This document shows, one piece after another, positions 15,910 through 23,392 of a stretch of 64,000 bases of DNA. The notes under the pieces were generated by a model. It searched no databases. It saw nothing but the letters and a program-made list of their open reading frames with translations, and was not told where the DNA came from. The stretch comes from Sinorhizobium sp. B11 (lineage in GTDB: Bacteria; Pseudomonadota; Alphaproteobacteria; Rhizobiales; Rhizobiaceae). The position numbers were made by a program, and so were the translations under genes. Numbering within the stretch: position 1 is the stretch's first letter; every line of letters begins with the position of its first letter. The DNA lies in contig CP091034.1 in the NCBI GenBank assembly GCA_039725955.1, positions 682,001 through 746,000 on the forward strand. Reading direction: 5' to 3'.

Positions 15910-16446
15910 ATGACCGAGAATAGCGGAACCCTCCATGCAGTCATCGTCATGGGGGTCAGTGGTTCCGGCAAATCCTCGATCGGCGAAAAGATAGCGGCAG
16001 GCCTCGGCCTGCCGTTCGTCGAAGGCGACGCGCTGCATCCCGCTTCCAATGTCGAGAAAATGTCGAAGGGTATTCCGCTGACCGATGAGGACCGGATGCC
16101 ATGGCTCGACCGTATCGGCGAGACGATGAACGCGTCGCTTGCCAAGGGCGAAGGCATCATCGTCTCCTGCTCTGCGCTGAAGCGTATCTACCGCGACCGT
16201 TTGCGGGCGGCAGCTGGCGACAACCTTTATTTCGTCTATCTCGAAGGCTCGAAAGAACTGCTGACGGATCGTATGGTGCACCGCAAGGGCCACTTCATGC
16301 CGACGTCGCTGCTGGAAAGCCAGCTGCAGACACTGGAAGTGCCGACAGGCGAAAAGGGTGTCGTGACCGTCGATATCGACGATACGATCGACGATATCGC
16401 GGCGAATGCGCTCAAGGCTCTCGCCGCTCTTGGCGTTACGGGTTGA
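15910..16446 (+). CDS. gntK: Gluconokinase
   Basis: A 178-residue P-loop kinase of the GntK/IdnK type. The P-loop GVSGSGKS lies at 15-22, FVEGDALHPASNVEKMSKGIPLTDEDRMPWL is the gluconate-binding block, and SCSALKRIYRDRLR and GHFMPTSLLESQLQTLE complete the family pattern. It phosphorylates gluconate to 6-phosphogluconate for the Entner-Doudoroff or pentose phosphate pathways. It lies 42 bases after dppF and may be co-transcribed. Its 3' end overlaps the convergent oxidoreductase gene by 11 bases. Confidence 0.93.
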   Translation: MTENSGTLHAVIVMGVSGSGKSSIGEKIAAGLGLPFVEGDALHPASNVEKMSKGIPLTDEDRMPWLDRIGETMNASLAKGEGIIVSCSALKRIYRDRLRAAAGDNLYFVYLEGSKELLTDRMVHRKGHFMPTSLLESQLQTLEVPTGEKGVVTVDIDDTIDDIAANALKALAALGVTG

Positions 16447-17695
16447 AACGATCAGGCGAATAGGCCGAGATGTCGATGAACGGCTTTTCGCCGGTCATCA
16501 GTTCCGCCAGCACCCGTCCAGTCACAGGCCCGAGCGTCAGCCCGTGATGGGCGTGGCCGAAGGCAAACCATAGGCCCTGATGGCGCGGTGCCTTGCCGAT
16601 GATGGGCATCATATCCGGCGTGCAGGGGCGGGCTCCCATCCAGGGTTCCGGATCCAGTCTTTCACCCAACGGGAATATCGTTCGCGCCACCGCTTCGGCG
16701 CGGTCGAGCTGCACCGGCGTTTTCGGTGCCTCCAGCGTTGCGAATTCGGCCCCGGTCGTCAGGCGCACGCCACGGTTCATCGGGGCCAGGAAGTAGCCGC
16801 GCTCAGAATCGAGCGTCCAGTTGTTGAGCACAGCATTGCCCTGCACACCGTAGTGCATGTGATAGCCGCGCTTGACGCCGAGCGGGAAGGAATAGCCGAG
16901 ACGGCGCGTTGCGACGGCTGCCCAGGGACCGAGCGCCAGTACGGCATCATCGGCCTCCAGCGAGCCCTCTGACGTCATGATCTTCCAGCCGGATCCGACC
17001 GGCCCGAGCGATGCCGCATCGCCGGTCAGGAACCGGCCGCCGAGGCTTTCGAAGTAACTGCGATAGGCGCGTGTCAGCGCATGCGGATCGAGAACCGACC
17101 AGGGATCGACCCAGCGCAAACCGCCAACGAAATTCCCGGTGATGCTCGGCTCCAGCCGGGCAATATCGGCAGATGTCAGGCTCTCGTAGCTGACGCCGAA
17201 CTGATCCTTCCAGCCCGCAGCTTCCACGAAGGCCTCATCGCGCTTGGCCTCGGTGCGGAAGATCTTCATCCAGCCGTCCCTGCGGATCAGAGCCTCGGCA
17301 TGCGACGCCTCGATCAGGTCCTTGTGCTCGATGATCGAATTCTCGATCAGCGGCGCATAGGCCTTGGTAATCATCTCGTGCCGCTTCGGATTGGAGTTCC
17401 ACCAGTAGCGGGCGAGGAAGGCGAGCTGGCTCGGCAGTGCCTTGAGGTGATAATGCGCATCGATGCGGTTGTTCAGCGCATAGCGCAGCAGCAGCCCGAG
17501 CTGCTGGGGAAAACCGTAGGGCATGACCCCTTCACGCTGGATCAGGCCGGCATTGCCGAAGGAGGTTTCGTGACCCGGCTCCCTGCGGTCGATGAGCGTC
17601 ACCTGCCGACCGCGGCGTTGAAGATGAATGGCCGTCGAAACCCCGACAATACCAGCGCCGAGCACGATTGCGTTTTTGGTCATTTTCGCCTGCAT
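16436..17695 (-). CDS. DadA-like FAD-dependent D-amino-acid dehydrogenase/oxidoreductase
   Basis: A 419-residue DAO-family flavoprotein. The Rossmann motif GAGIVGVSTAIHLQRRG lies near residues 13-29, RREPGHETSFGNAG follows as in DadA, and the C-terminal FAD block is GLWFAFGHAHHGLTLGPVTGR. It probably deaminates D-amino acids and passes electrons to the respiratory chain, but DAO relatives acting on other amines cannot be excluded. ATGs at 17695 and 17683 are both possible starts; neither has a strong ribosome binding site. It stands downstream of, and on the same strand as, the methyltransferase/PKS pair, after a 64-base gap. Confidence 0.85.
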   Translation of the reverse strand: MQAKMTKNAIVLGAGIVGVSTAIHLQRRGRQVTLIDRREPGHETSFGNAGLIQREGVMPYGFPQQLGLLLRYALNNRIDAHYHLKALPSQLAFLARYWWNSNPKRHEMITKAYAPLIENSIIEHKDLIEASHAEALIRRDGWMKIFRTEAKRDEAFVEAAGWKDQFGVSYESLTSADIARLEPSITGNFVGGLRWVDPWSVLDPHALTRAYRSYFESLGGRFLTGDAASLGPVGSGWKIMTSEGSLEADDAVLALGPWAAVATRRLGYSFPLGVKRGYHMHYGVQGNAVLNNWTLDSERGYFLAPMNRGVRLTTGAEFATLEAPKTPVQLDRAEAVARTIFPLGERLDPEPWMGARPCTPDMMPIIGKAPRHQGLWFAFGHAHHGLTLGPVTGRVLAELMTGEKPFIDISAYSPDRFNP

Positions 17696-17759
17696 TCCAC
17701 TGCATTTTGAGAGCTAAAATGCCCATCTCGATGCGGCGGCGCAAACGAAAAATCGCATT

Positions 17760-18263
17760 TCATTTCAAAATCATTGCGCTTTTCAGTGCGGCATTTTCAG
17801 CCCTGATGCGCACCGTCAGGATGGCGGCATTAAGGAGTGAAAAGACCAGCGCATAAAACGGCATGCCGAAGGCAAGAGGCAGGGCTGCGATCTCGCCTGT
17901 CACGATCATGTAGTTCGGGTGTTTGAAGAAGCGGTAGGGGCCGCCTTCGACGAGCGGGGCGCCAGGCAGGATGATGATGCGCGTCGTCCAGCGCTCCCGG
18001 AGCGTCGCCAGCACCCATAGCCGCAACACCTGCAGCAGCATGAAAACACAGAACCAGAAGAGCTGGATCGGCTGTCCCGCCGCCAGCATCCAGAGCCCGA
18101 CGAGCCAGCCCGTATGGAGCGCCACCATATAGGGGTAATGGTCAGGCGCGATCTCGCGCGCTCCCCTTGCAAAGAGTGCCATCGTGTTGCGGCGCGCTAT
18201 GACGAGTTCGGCGAGCCTCTGGGCGGTCACGAAGGTCAGGAGAGCGATGGAAGGCCACATCAT
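17760..18263 (-). CDS. Isoprenylcysteine carboxyl methyltransferase-family (SrsB/BpsB-like) membrane methyltransferase
   Basis: A 167-residue integral membrane protein of the ICMT family with four to five hydrophobic segments. The SAM-binding signature GGPYRFFKHPNYMIVTGEIAAL lies at about 108-130. Bacterial members next to type III polyketide synthases (SrsB in Streptomyces, BpsB in Bacillus) O-methylate alkylresorcinols or alkylpyrones at the membrane. Its start codon overlaps the stop of the PKS gene by four bases (ATGA), so the two are co-translated. The phenolic-lipid role is inferred from this pairing. Confidence 0.85.
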   Translation of the reverse strand: MMWPSIALLTFVTAQRLAELVIARRNTMALFARGAREIAPDHYPYMVALHTGWLVGLWMLAAGQPIQLFWFCVFMLLQVLRLWVLATLRERWTTRIIILPGAPLVEGGPYRFFKHPNYMIVTGEIAALPLAFGMPFYALVFSLLNAAILTVRIRAENAALKSAMILK

Positions 18264-19312
18264 GCGACCCTCCGCAATGTTACGCAGCTTGCTGTAAATC
18301 CCGGCCCCATGGCGATCATCGCCGCCCGGTCAGGCAGGCCTTTGTTGATAGCGCGCTCCAGAACGAAGAGCACTGTCGGCGAGGACATGTTGCCGTAATC
18401 TGCAAGCACCGAACGCTCGATGTCGAGCGTATCGGGCGCCATCGAAAGCGTGCTCTCCATCGCAGTCAGCACCTTGGTGCCGCCGGGGTGACAGATGAAA
18501 CGGTCGATATCGCCGCGCTTTAGCCCGCTGCGCGCCAGAATGCCATCGATTGCCGGGCCGAGTTCCTTTTCTGCGAAAGGCGGTAGTCCCTGCGCCAGCA
18601 GGATGCCGAGTCCGGTGTCGTCGATCTTCCAGCCCATGATATCGAGCGTATCGGGAAACAGGTGATCGCCGGCCGATTCCACTTCCGCCACGCCGCCTTC
18701 GCCCGATCGCAGCACGCAGGCTGCAGCCCCATCGCCGAAAAGCGCTGTTGCGATGATGTTCGGTTTGGTCAGTTCGTCCAGACGGAAGGCGAGCGTGCAA
18801 AGCTCGATGGCGACGAAGAGCACGACGGCACCCGGGCGGCTGCGCGCCAGCCGCGAGGCGATGCCGAAACCGGAAACGCCGGCAGCGCAGCCGAGACCGA
18901 AGACGGGCACGCGCTCGATATCCGCGCGAAACCCGAGCCGGCCGGCGAGCCGCGCATCGAGGCTGGGCGTAGTAATGCCAGTGGAGGAGACCGTCACCAC
19001 GCAATCGACCTGATCGACGGTTAGCCCGGCCTGATCAAGCGCGCGCTTTGCCGTTGCAACGAACAGCGCGCCGGCGACCTCTTCATAGGCTTCCATCCTG
19101 TCTTGCCAGCCATGCGTCTCTTCGAACCAGGAGAGGGGGCGGGCGGCATGACGCTTTGCGATGCCGGCATTCTCGAAGACGCGCGCGAGGTGACGGAATT
19201 CCTTGAAGCGGTCGGCAAACAGGCGGGCTGAGGCCTCGGCAGCCTGGCTCTGCGGGATGATATGGTCTGGAACTGCGGTGACAAGACTTAAGAGTCTAAC
19301 GGATTGCGACAC
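18260..19312 (-). CDS. Type III polyketide synthase (chalcone/stilbene synthase family)
   Basis: A 350-residue type III PKS with the complete catalytic triad: Cys142 in FGLGCAAGVSGF, His275 in FICHPGGTK and Asn308 in YGNMSSPTV. These homodimeric enzymes extend acyl-CoA starters with malonyl-CoA to make alkylresorcinols, alkylpyrones or phloroglucinols. The start is a GTG at 19310-19312 preceded by AAGGAG. It is co-translated with an ICMT-type methyltransferase, the arrangement known for phenolic-lipid clusters. The starter length and ring closure cannot be read from the sequence. Confidence 0.93.
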   Translation of the reverse strand: MSQSVRLLSLVTAVPDHIIPQSQAAEASARLFADRFKEFRHLARVFENAGIAKRHAARPLSWFEETHGWQDRMEAYEEVAGALFVATAKRALDQAGLTVDQVDCVVTVSSTGITTPSLDARLAGRLGFRADIERVPVFGLGCAAGVSGFGIASRLARSRPGAVVLFVAIELCTLAFRLDELTKPNIIATALFGDGAAACVLRSGEGGVAEVESAGDHLFPDTLDIMGWKIDDTGLGILLAQGLPPFAEKELGPAIDGILARSGLKRGDIDRFICHPGGTKVLTAMESTLSMAPDTLDIERSVLADYGNMSSPTVLFVLERAINKGLPDRAAMIAMGPGFTASCVTLRRVA

Positions 19313-19425
19313 AATATTCTCCTTGGTCGTTCCCGGCGGAACAAGCGGAAAACACGCCGGCTGGCGAGTTTATTCGACTTGATGCATTTCACGAAGCAGT
19401 GATCCGAAAAATTCTGGAGACGGCC

Positions 19426-19450
19426 GAATAAAGTTACTGGCAGCGGTGTT
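19426..19450 (+). promoter_or_regulatory. Possible ECF-type promoter before the TPR-sigma-antisigma genes
   Basis: GAATAAA (19426-19432) and GGTGTT (19445-19450) lie at a spacing that would suit an ECF sigma factor -35/-10 pair. No good sigma-70 promoter is visible here. It could serve autoregulation by the downstream ECF sigma factor. This is a pattern match only. Confidence 0.25.
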
Positions 19451-19486
19451 CACTCCTCGCAACGTCATTTTCCGAGGAGTTATCCC

Positions 19487-20023
19487 ATGACGACCAAGAC
19501 TGTCCGCATTGCTTCCCTCGTGCTCGGCAGCTGCATTGCCGCTTCTGTCTTCTCCGGCCCCGTCTTCGCGATCGGAGACGACAGCAGCACCATGCCGGTC
19601 TGCAAGAAGGGCGAGATCTACGACAAGAAGGCAAAGAAATGCGTCAAGCAGCAGAGCGCCAATGTAACGGACGACAACCGTACCGATTACGCCTACTCGC
19701 TCGCCAAGGCCGGCCGCTATGAAGAAGCGCTCGCCATGCTCGACACGGTCCAGGACAAGAACAACGCCGAATGGCTGAACTATCGCGGTTATGCCACCCG
19801 CAAGCTCGGCCGCACGGACGAGGGCATCTCCTACTATCTGCAGTCGGTGAAGCTCGATCCCCAATACGCCAAGGTCCGCGAATATCTCGGCGAAGCCTAT
19901 GTCATCAAGGGTGAGCTCGACCTCGCCAAGGAGCAACTGACGACAATCAAGGCGATCTGCGGCACCGGATGCGAGGAGTATCAGGACCTCAACGCTGCCA
20001 TCATCGATCCGTCGAAGATCTGA
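19487..20023 (+). CDS. Exported tetratricopeptide-repeat protein
   Basis: A 178-residue protein with a Sec signal peptide (MTTKTVRIASLVLGSCIAASVFSGPVFA, cleavage about residue 28). A short Cys-containing segment follows (MPVCKKGEIYDKKAKKCVKQ), then TPR helices: YAYSLAKAGRYEEALAMLD, WLNYRGYATRKLGRTDEGISYYLQSVKLDPQY and YLGEAYVIKGELDLAKEQL. A second cysteine pair (CGTGCEEY) near the C-terminus may form a disulfide. It probably acts as a periplasmic scaffold. It precedes the ECF sigma gene by 49 bases on the same strand and may be part of the same transcript or its target. Confidence 0.8.
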   Translation: MTTKTVRIASLVLGSCIAASVFSGPVFAIGDDSSTMPVCKKGEIYDKKAKKCVKQQSANVTDDNRTDYAYSLAKAGRYEEALAMLDTVQDKNNAEWLNYRGYATRKLGRTDEGISYYLQSVKLDPQYAKVREYLGEAYVIKGELDLAKEQLTTIKAICGTGCEEYQDLNAAIIDPSKI

Positions 20024-20072
20024 GCTTGCGCGAGGCAGGAGAGAGGCAAGGTTGATTGAAGGGTATTTCCGG

Positions 20073-20675
20073 ATGTCGGTCGCACATACCACATTTCCTG
20101 CCTATAGTCGCGCCAGAACAGAATCGCCGGTCCGACCGGCGGTTCTGAAACAGCCAGTCAGCGCGGAGGCGACCATCGCGAGCGAAGCGGATATCAGGAG
20201 CGGCCTGGCGGAACATCTCGACCGTCTGTGGCGCTATGGTTTCGTCCTTTCGCATCAGCGCGACGTGGCTGACGATCTCGTGCAGGCAACCTGTGTTCGC
20301 GCACTGGAGCGGGTCGATCAGTTCGTAGCAGGCACAAGGCTCGACCGCTGGCTGTTTTCGATCCTGCATTCGATCTGGCTGAATGAAATCCGCGCCCGTC
20401 GCGTGCGCCAGGGTCAAGGGTTCGTCGATGCAGACGAGGCGCTCACCTTTGACGGCGCCCGCGACACCGAAACGCATGTCATGGCGAACCAGGTTTTGAA
20501 ACAGGTGAACGCGCTGCCCGAGGCGCAGCGTTCGGCGGTTTTCCTCGCCTATGTGGAAGGGCTTTCCTACCGCGAGGTCGCCGCCATACTCGATGTTCCG
20601 ATCGGCACCGTGATGAGCCGGCTGGCAGCTGCCCGCGCGAAGCTCTCCGAGGCCGTACCGGCAGGGGGGATTTGA
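20073..20675 (+). CDS. ECF-family RNA polymerase sigma factor
   Basis: A 200-residue group IV sigma factor. Region 2 is LDRLWRYGFVLSHQRDVADDLVQATCVRALERVDQF, and region 4 is LPEAQRSAVFLAYVEGLSYREVAAILDVPIGTVMSRLAAAR. An N-terminal extension of about 40 residues precedes region 2. I chose the ATG at 20073 (GAAGGG nine bases upstream); a TTG at 20052 is also in frame. The anti-sigma gene begins directly after its stop. The ECF group and target genes cannot be assigned by eye. Confidence 0.9.
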   Translation: MSVAHTTFPAYSRARTESPVRPAVLKQPVSAEATIASEADIRSGLAEHLDRLWRYGFVLSHQRDVADDLVQATCVRALERVDQFVAGTRLDRWLFSILHSIWLNEIRARRVRQGQGFVDADEALTFDGARDTETHVMANQVLKQVNALPEAQRSAVFLAYVEGLSYREVAAILDVPIGTVMSRLAAARAKLSEAVPAGGI

Positions 20676-21470
20676 ATGAACACGAAGCACTCAATGCCCT
20701 CCGACGAGGAACTGACCGCCTTCATCGACGGTGAACTTGGGCCTGAAGAAGCTGCCCGCATCGAGGCCATGGTCGAGAAAGACGAGGCTGTCGTCGAACG
20801 GCTGGAATTCCTGGCGCGGGCAAGCCTGCCTTACAAGCAAGCCTTTGCGCCGCTGCTCGATGCCGCTCCGCGGGCAAGGCTCGTAGCCATGTTATCAGCC
20901 ATTCCCGCCGCCCGACCTGCAAGGCCGGCTGCCTTCGTGAGCCGTCGAGGCTTTCTCGGCGCGCTTGCCGCGTCGGTCGTTGCCGGCGTCGCCGTCGACC
21001 GCGCCATGATCGGTGTCGGAGCAAGTTTCTCGCGCAAGGATGAAAACAGCGAATGGCGCGCCGTCGTTGCCGAATATATCTCGCTCTATACGCCTCAGAC
21101 GCTCGCCGGTCCCGTTCCGGCCAGAGATGTGCAGGCAGCGCAGCTCGCCAGCCTGGACGGCAACCTCGGCTTGCAACTCTCGCCGGAGCAGGTCGCCCTG
21201 CCGGACATCGATTTCAAGCGCGCCCAGATCCTGCAATATGATGGCAAGCCGCTCGCCCAGATCGCCTATCTGGATCCCGAGACCGGCCCAATGGCGCTCT
21301 GCATCGTCGCCTCCGACGGCGGCCCGAAGGCCCCCGATATCGAAGGCCGCAAGGGCATGAATGTCGTCTATTGGGCGAACGCCACCCATGCCTTCATGCT
21401 CATTGGCCACGCACCTGTCGACCGCATGACCGAGATCGCCGATGCGGTACGGAGCAAGATCTCCGTCTGA
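20676..21470 (+). CDS. Membrane anti-sigma factor with Tat-like signal-anchor
   Basis: A 264-residue protein. The N-terminal acidic helix bundle (SDEELTAFIDGELGPEEAARIEAMV) is the cytoplasmic anti-sigma domain; the zinc-binding HxxxCxxC motif is absent. A single transmembrane segment lies at about 93-112 and is preceded by SRRGFLGALAAS (89-100), which resembles a twin-arginine signal. The C-terminal 150 residues would be periplasmic, with no recognised domain, and could sense an envelope signal. Its ATG abuts the sigma gene stop, so the two are made in balance. Confidence 0.85.
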   Translation: MNTKHSMPSDEELTAFIDGELGPEEAARIEAMVEKDEAVVERLEFLARASLPYKQAFAPLLDAAPRARLVAMLSAIPAARPARPAAFVSRRGFLGALAASVVAGVAVDRAMIGVGASFSRKDENSEWRAVVAEYISLYTPQTLAGPVPARDVQAAQLASLDGNLGLQLSPEQVALPDIDFKRAQILQYDGKPLAQIAYLDPETGPMALCIVASDGGPKAPDIEGRKGMNVVYWANATHAFMLIGHAPVDRMTEIADAVRSKISV

Positions 21471-21478
21471 CGAGCAGC

Positions 21479-21497
21479 TGACGGCTTCTGGCCGTCA
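21479..21497. terminator. Short hairpin between convergent genes
   Basis: TGACGGC (21479-21485) and GCCGTCA (21491-21497) surround TTCTG. There is no T run, so it may be a weak bidirectional terminator for the anti-sigma gene and the convergent secreted protein gene. Confidence 0.4.
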
Positions 21498-21501
21498 TCC
21501 G

Positions 21502-22149
21502 TCAATTCGCCGTGCTGGCAAGCAGAAGATTTGCCCGTGATGCGCCGCCATCCGATTCCGGCGGCTGAGCGTTGACCTCGATGACACCAGAGGTTTTCGG
21601 CTTCAGGGTCGGTCGCGGCGCCTTGGCGGGCAAGGGTGCGCCCGTTGCCTTGCCGGCCGAGCAATTTCCGGACGTGCTGCTCTCGACATGCGGTTTGCCG
21701 TCAGCGCCGCCGAAGTAACGGACGCTGCGGGTGCAGACGCCGTTGCCGGACATCGTCGAAACCATCGAATAGCCCTGCATGCCGGCCGGCAGCCCATTGA
21801 GGTCGACATCAGTCTGATTGCCCGGCGATGTCCGCATCATGCTGTCTGCCTGTTGCATCATCGCGGCAGCCTGGTGGTCCATGGCCGCGGATATTCGGTC
21901 CAGATCGGCAAAGGGAGCGGAAGGCCAGAAGGGATCGAAAAGGCCCGAATCCGGCTCACTGTCGAACCGGATTTGCGGCGGTCGGTCACCGGCGTAACGA
22001 ATGCGCTCGAGCGAACCATCGGGTAATCGCACGACGAGGACATGGGTATCGGGTGATTTGTGATCGAGGCTCTCGGCCACAGCCGGGCCGGTAAGTGCGG
22101 CGGCGATTGCCGCGGCGCTCATGAGAAATGCGATACGAAGCCTTTGCAT
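21502..22149 (-). CDS. Secreted protein of unknown function
   Basis: A 215-residue protein with a Sec signal peptide (MQRLRIAFLMSAAAIAAALTGPAVA, cleavage about residue 25). The ATG at 22149 is fixed by AGGAGG six bases upstream. The mature part has VLVVRLPDGSLERIRYAGDRPPQIRF, a Met/Gln-rich helix (MDHQAAAMMQQADSMM), and NGVCTRSVRYFGGADGKPHVESSTSGNC, whose two cysteines could form a disulfide. A proline/lysine-rich C-terminus follows. I do not recognise a family. It is convergent with the sigma/anti-sigma genes. Confidence 0.7.
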   Translation of the reverse strand: MQRLRIAFLMSAAAIAAALTGPAVAESLDHKSPDTHVLVVRLPDGSLERIRYAGDRPPQIRFDSEPDSGLFDPFWPSAPFADLDRISAAMDHQAAAMMQQADSMMRTSPGNQTDVDLNGLPAGMQGYSMVSTMSGNGVCTRSVRYFGGADGKPHVESSTSGNCSAGKATGAPLPAKAPRPTLKPKTSGVIEVNAQPPESDGGASRANLLLASTAN

Positions 22150-22300
22150 AAGGGCCTCCTGAGATGGGAAGAACACCAATCTAACTGTCCGCACGAACGA
22201 AATGCGGCGGGCACGACCGTGAGGATCATTGTGGCGCAGGCCGAATTTGTGGCGCGCTGCTGCGGCGTGGCGACGCAGAACGCGGGCATCGAAAGCATAT

Positions 22301-22327
22301 CGCGCAAAAGTGTTCGGCAGTTTTGCG
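22301..22327. repeat. Rhizobial palindromic intergenic repeat, partial copy
   Basis: CGCAAAA (22303-22309) and TTTTGCG (22321-22327) form the inverted arms around GTGTTCGGCAG. The same CGCAAAAGTG...GGTTTTGCG core recurs at 28783, 44499, 44558 and, in diverged form, 52064. Confidence 0.6.
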
Positions 22328-22381
22328 GGGGAGATGAGGAGGTAAAGCCTGGCAAGCGAATCCGAGTGATCGCAACCCGCT

Positions 22382-22939
22382 CTAGAACGGCTGGGTCTTG
22401 TCCGAAACCTGGCTGGCCCGATTGACCGGGACGAGGCGGTTCAGGCAGTTGACATAGGTCGTATACATCTGTTGCAACCGCGAGAAAGGCACCACCCAAG
22501 GCTCTTCATTTCCGGCAAAATCCAGCTCCATATCCGGCGTGCCGACAAAGGAATTCTTCAGGACCTTCTTGATCTGCGCTACGCCCGTCTTCTCGGTTGC
22601 CGGCAGGATGCGAAGCGTTTTGCTGTCGAAGGCTTCGGCCGCAATAGCCTTGGTGCCGGAATAGCCGATGAGCGTCACCTTGGTCGTCGTGCCCTCGGGA
22701 ATATCCCAGCCATCCTTCGAAACCAGCCACATGGCATTATCGAGGCTCTGGCGGAATTCGACCGTCTTGCCGAGTTCGTTGTTCCAGACCAGCCGGCAAT
22801 AAGATGGTTTCTCACCGACGAACCCGACCGACCACTGCCGCGCCTCGCCCATCCATTCTGTCTCGCTCTGGGCCGTCTCGCTTCGGGCGGTGACCGGAAG
22901 GAGAAGTGCCGCCAGCAATATCGCAGAAAAGGTCTTCAT
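22382..22939 (-). CDS. Exported protein of unknown function
   Basis: A 185-residue protein with a short signal peptide (MKTFSAILLAALLLPVTARS). The mature part includes WSVGFVGEKPSYCRLVWNNELGKTVEFRQSLDNAMWLVSKDGWDIPEG and a later Cys in YTTYVNCLNRLVP, which may pair in a disulfide. It is probably periplasmic. I do not recognise a family. It is monocistronic between the other secreted protein gene and tRNA-Gln, on the minus strand. Confidence 0.7.
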   Translation of the reverse strand: MKTFSAILLAALLLPVTARSETAQSETEWMGEARQWSVGFVGEKPSYCRLVWNNELGKTVEFRQSLDNAMWLVSKDGWDIPEGTTTKVTLIGYSGTKAIAAEAFDSKTLRILPATEKTGVAQIKKVLKNSFVGTPDMELDFAGNEEPWVVPFSRLQQMYTTYVNCLNRLVPVNRASQVSDKTQPF

Positions 22940-23073
22940 GGCTCGAATCGTCTCCAGGGAGCTGGGGTGATTCTAGCGGCGGAAGGTTGAGGTTTTGCTA
23001 CTGCGGTTGGCGCAAGATTGGGCGCAGAAAAGATATGAACTGAAGATCGCAGAGTTTAGCGGGAGAGAAAATT

Positions 23074-23147
23074 TGGCTGGGGAACCTGGACTCGAACCAA
23101 GATTAACGGAGTCAGAGTCCGTCGTTCTACCATTGAACTATTCCCCA
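23074..23147 (-). tRNA. tRNA-Gln (anticodon CTG)
   Basis: A 74-nt cloverleaf on the minus strand. Acceptor TGGGGAA pairs with TTCCCCA, the discriminator is G and CCA is encoded. The anticodon stem ACGGA/TCCGT holds loop CTCTGAC with anticodon CTG, which reads CAG codons. The T loop is TTCGAGT. Confidence 0.96.
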
Positions 23148-23392
23148 GCAGCGCTGCCGAAGCATGGCTTGGCTGCTGTGCGGCGCTTATAACCAAAACG
23201 ACGCCGAATGCAAATACCCGTTTTGAAAAAATTCGATCCCTCCACGGCGGGTGAAAATCAGGTGGTTAAAATCCGGAATCAAAAAGAATTTGGTGATTTC
23301 GCCACTCGCTGATATCTTCGCGCCAACGCAAAAATCGAATGAGCGCCTGCTGCATACCTTTCTGGACTTGCGCGGCGCGATGGAAAACGAAC

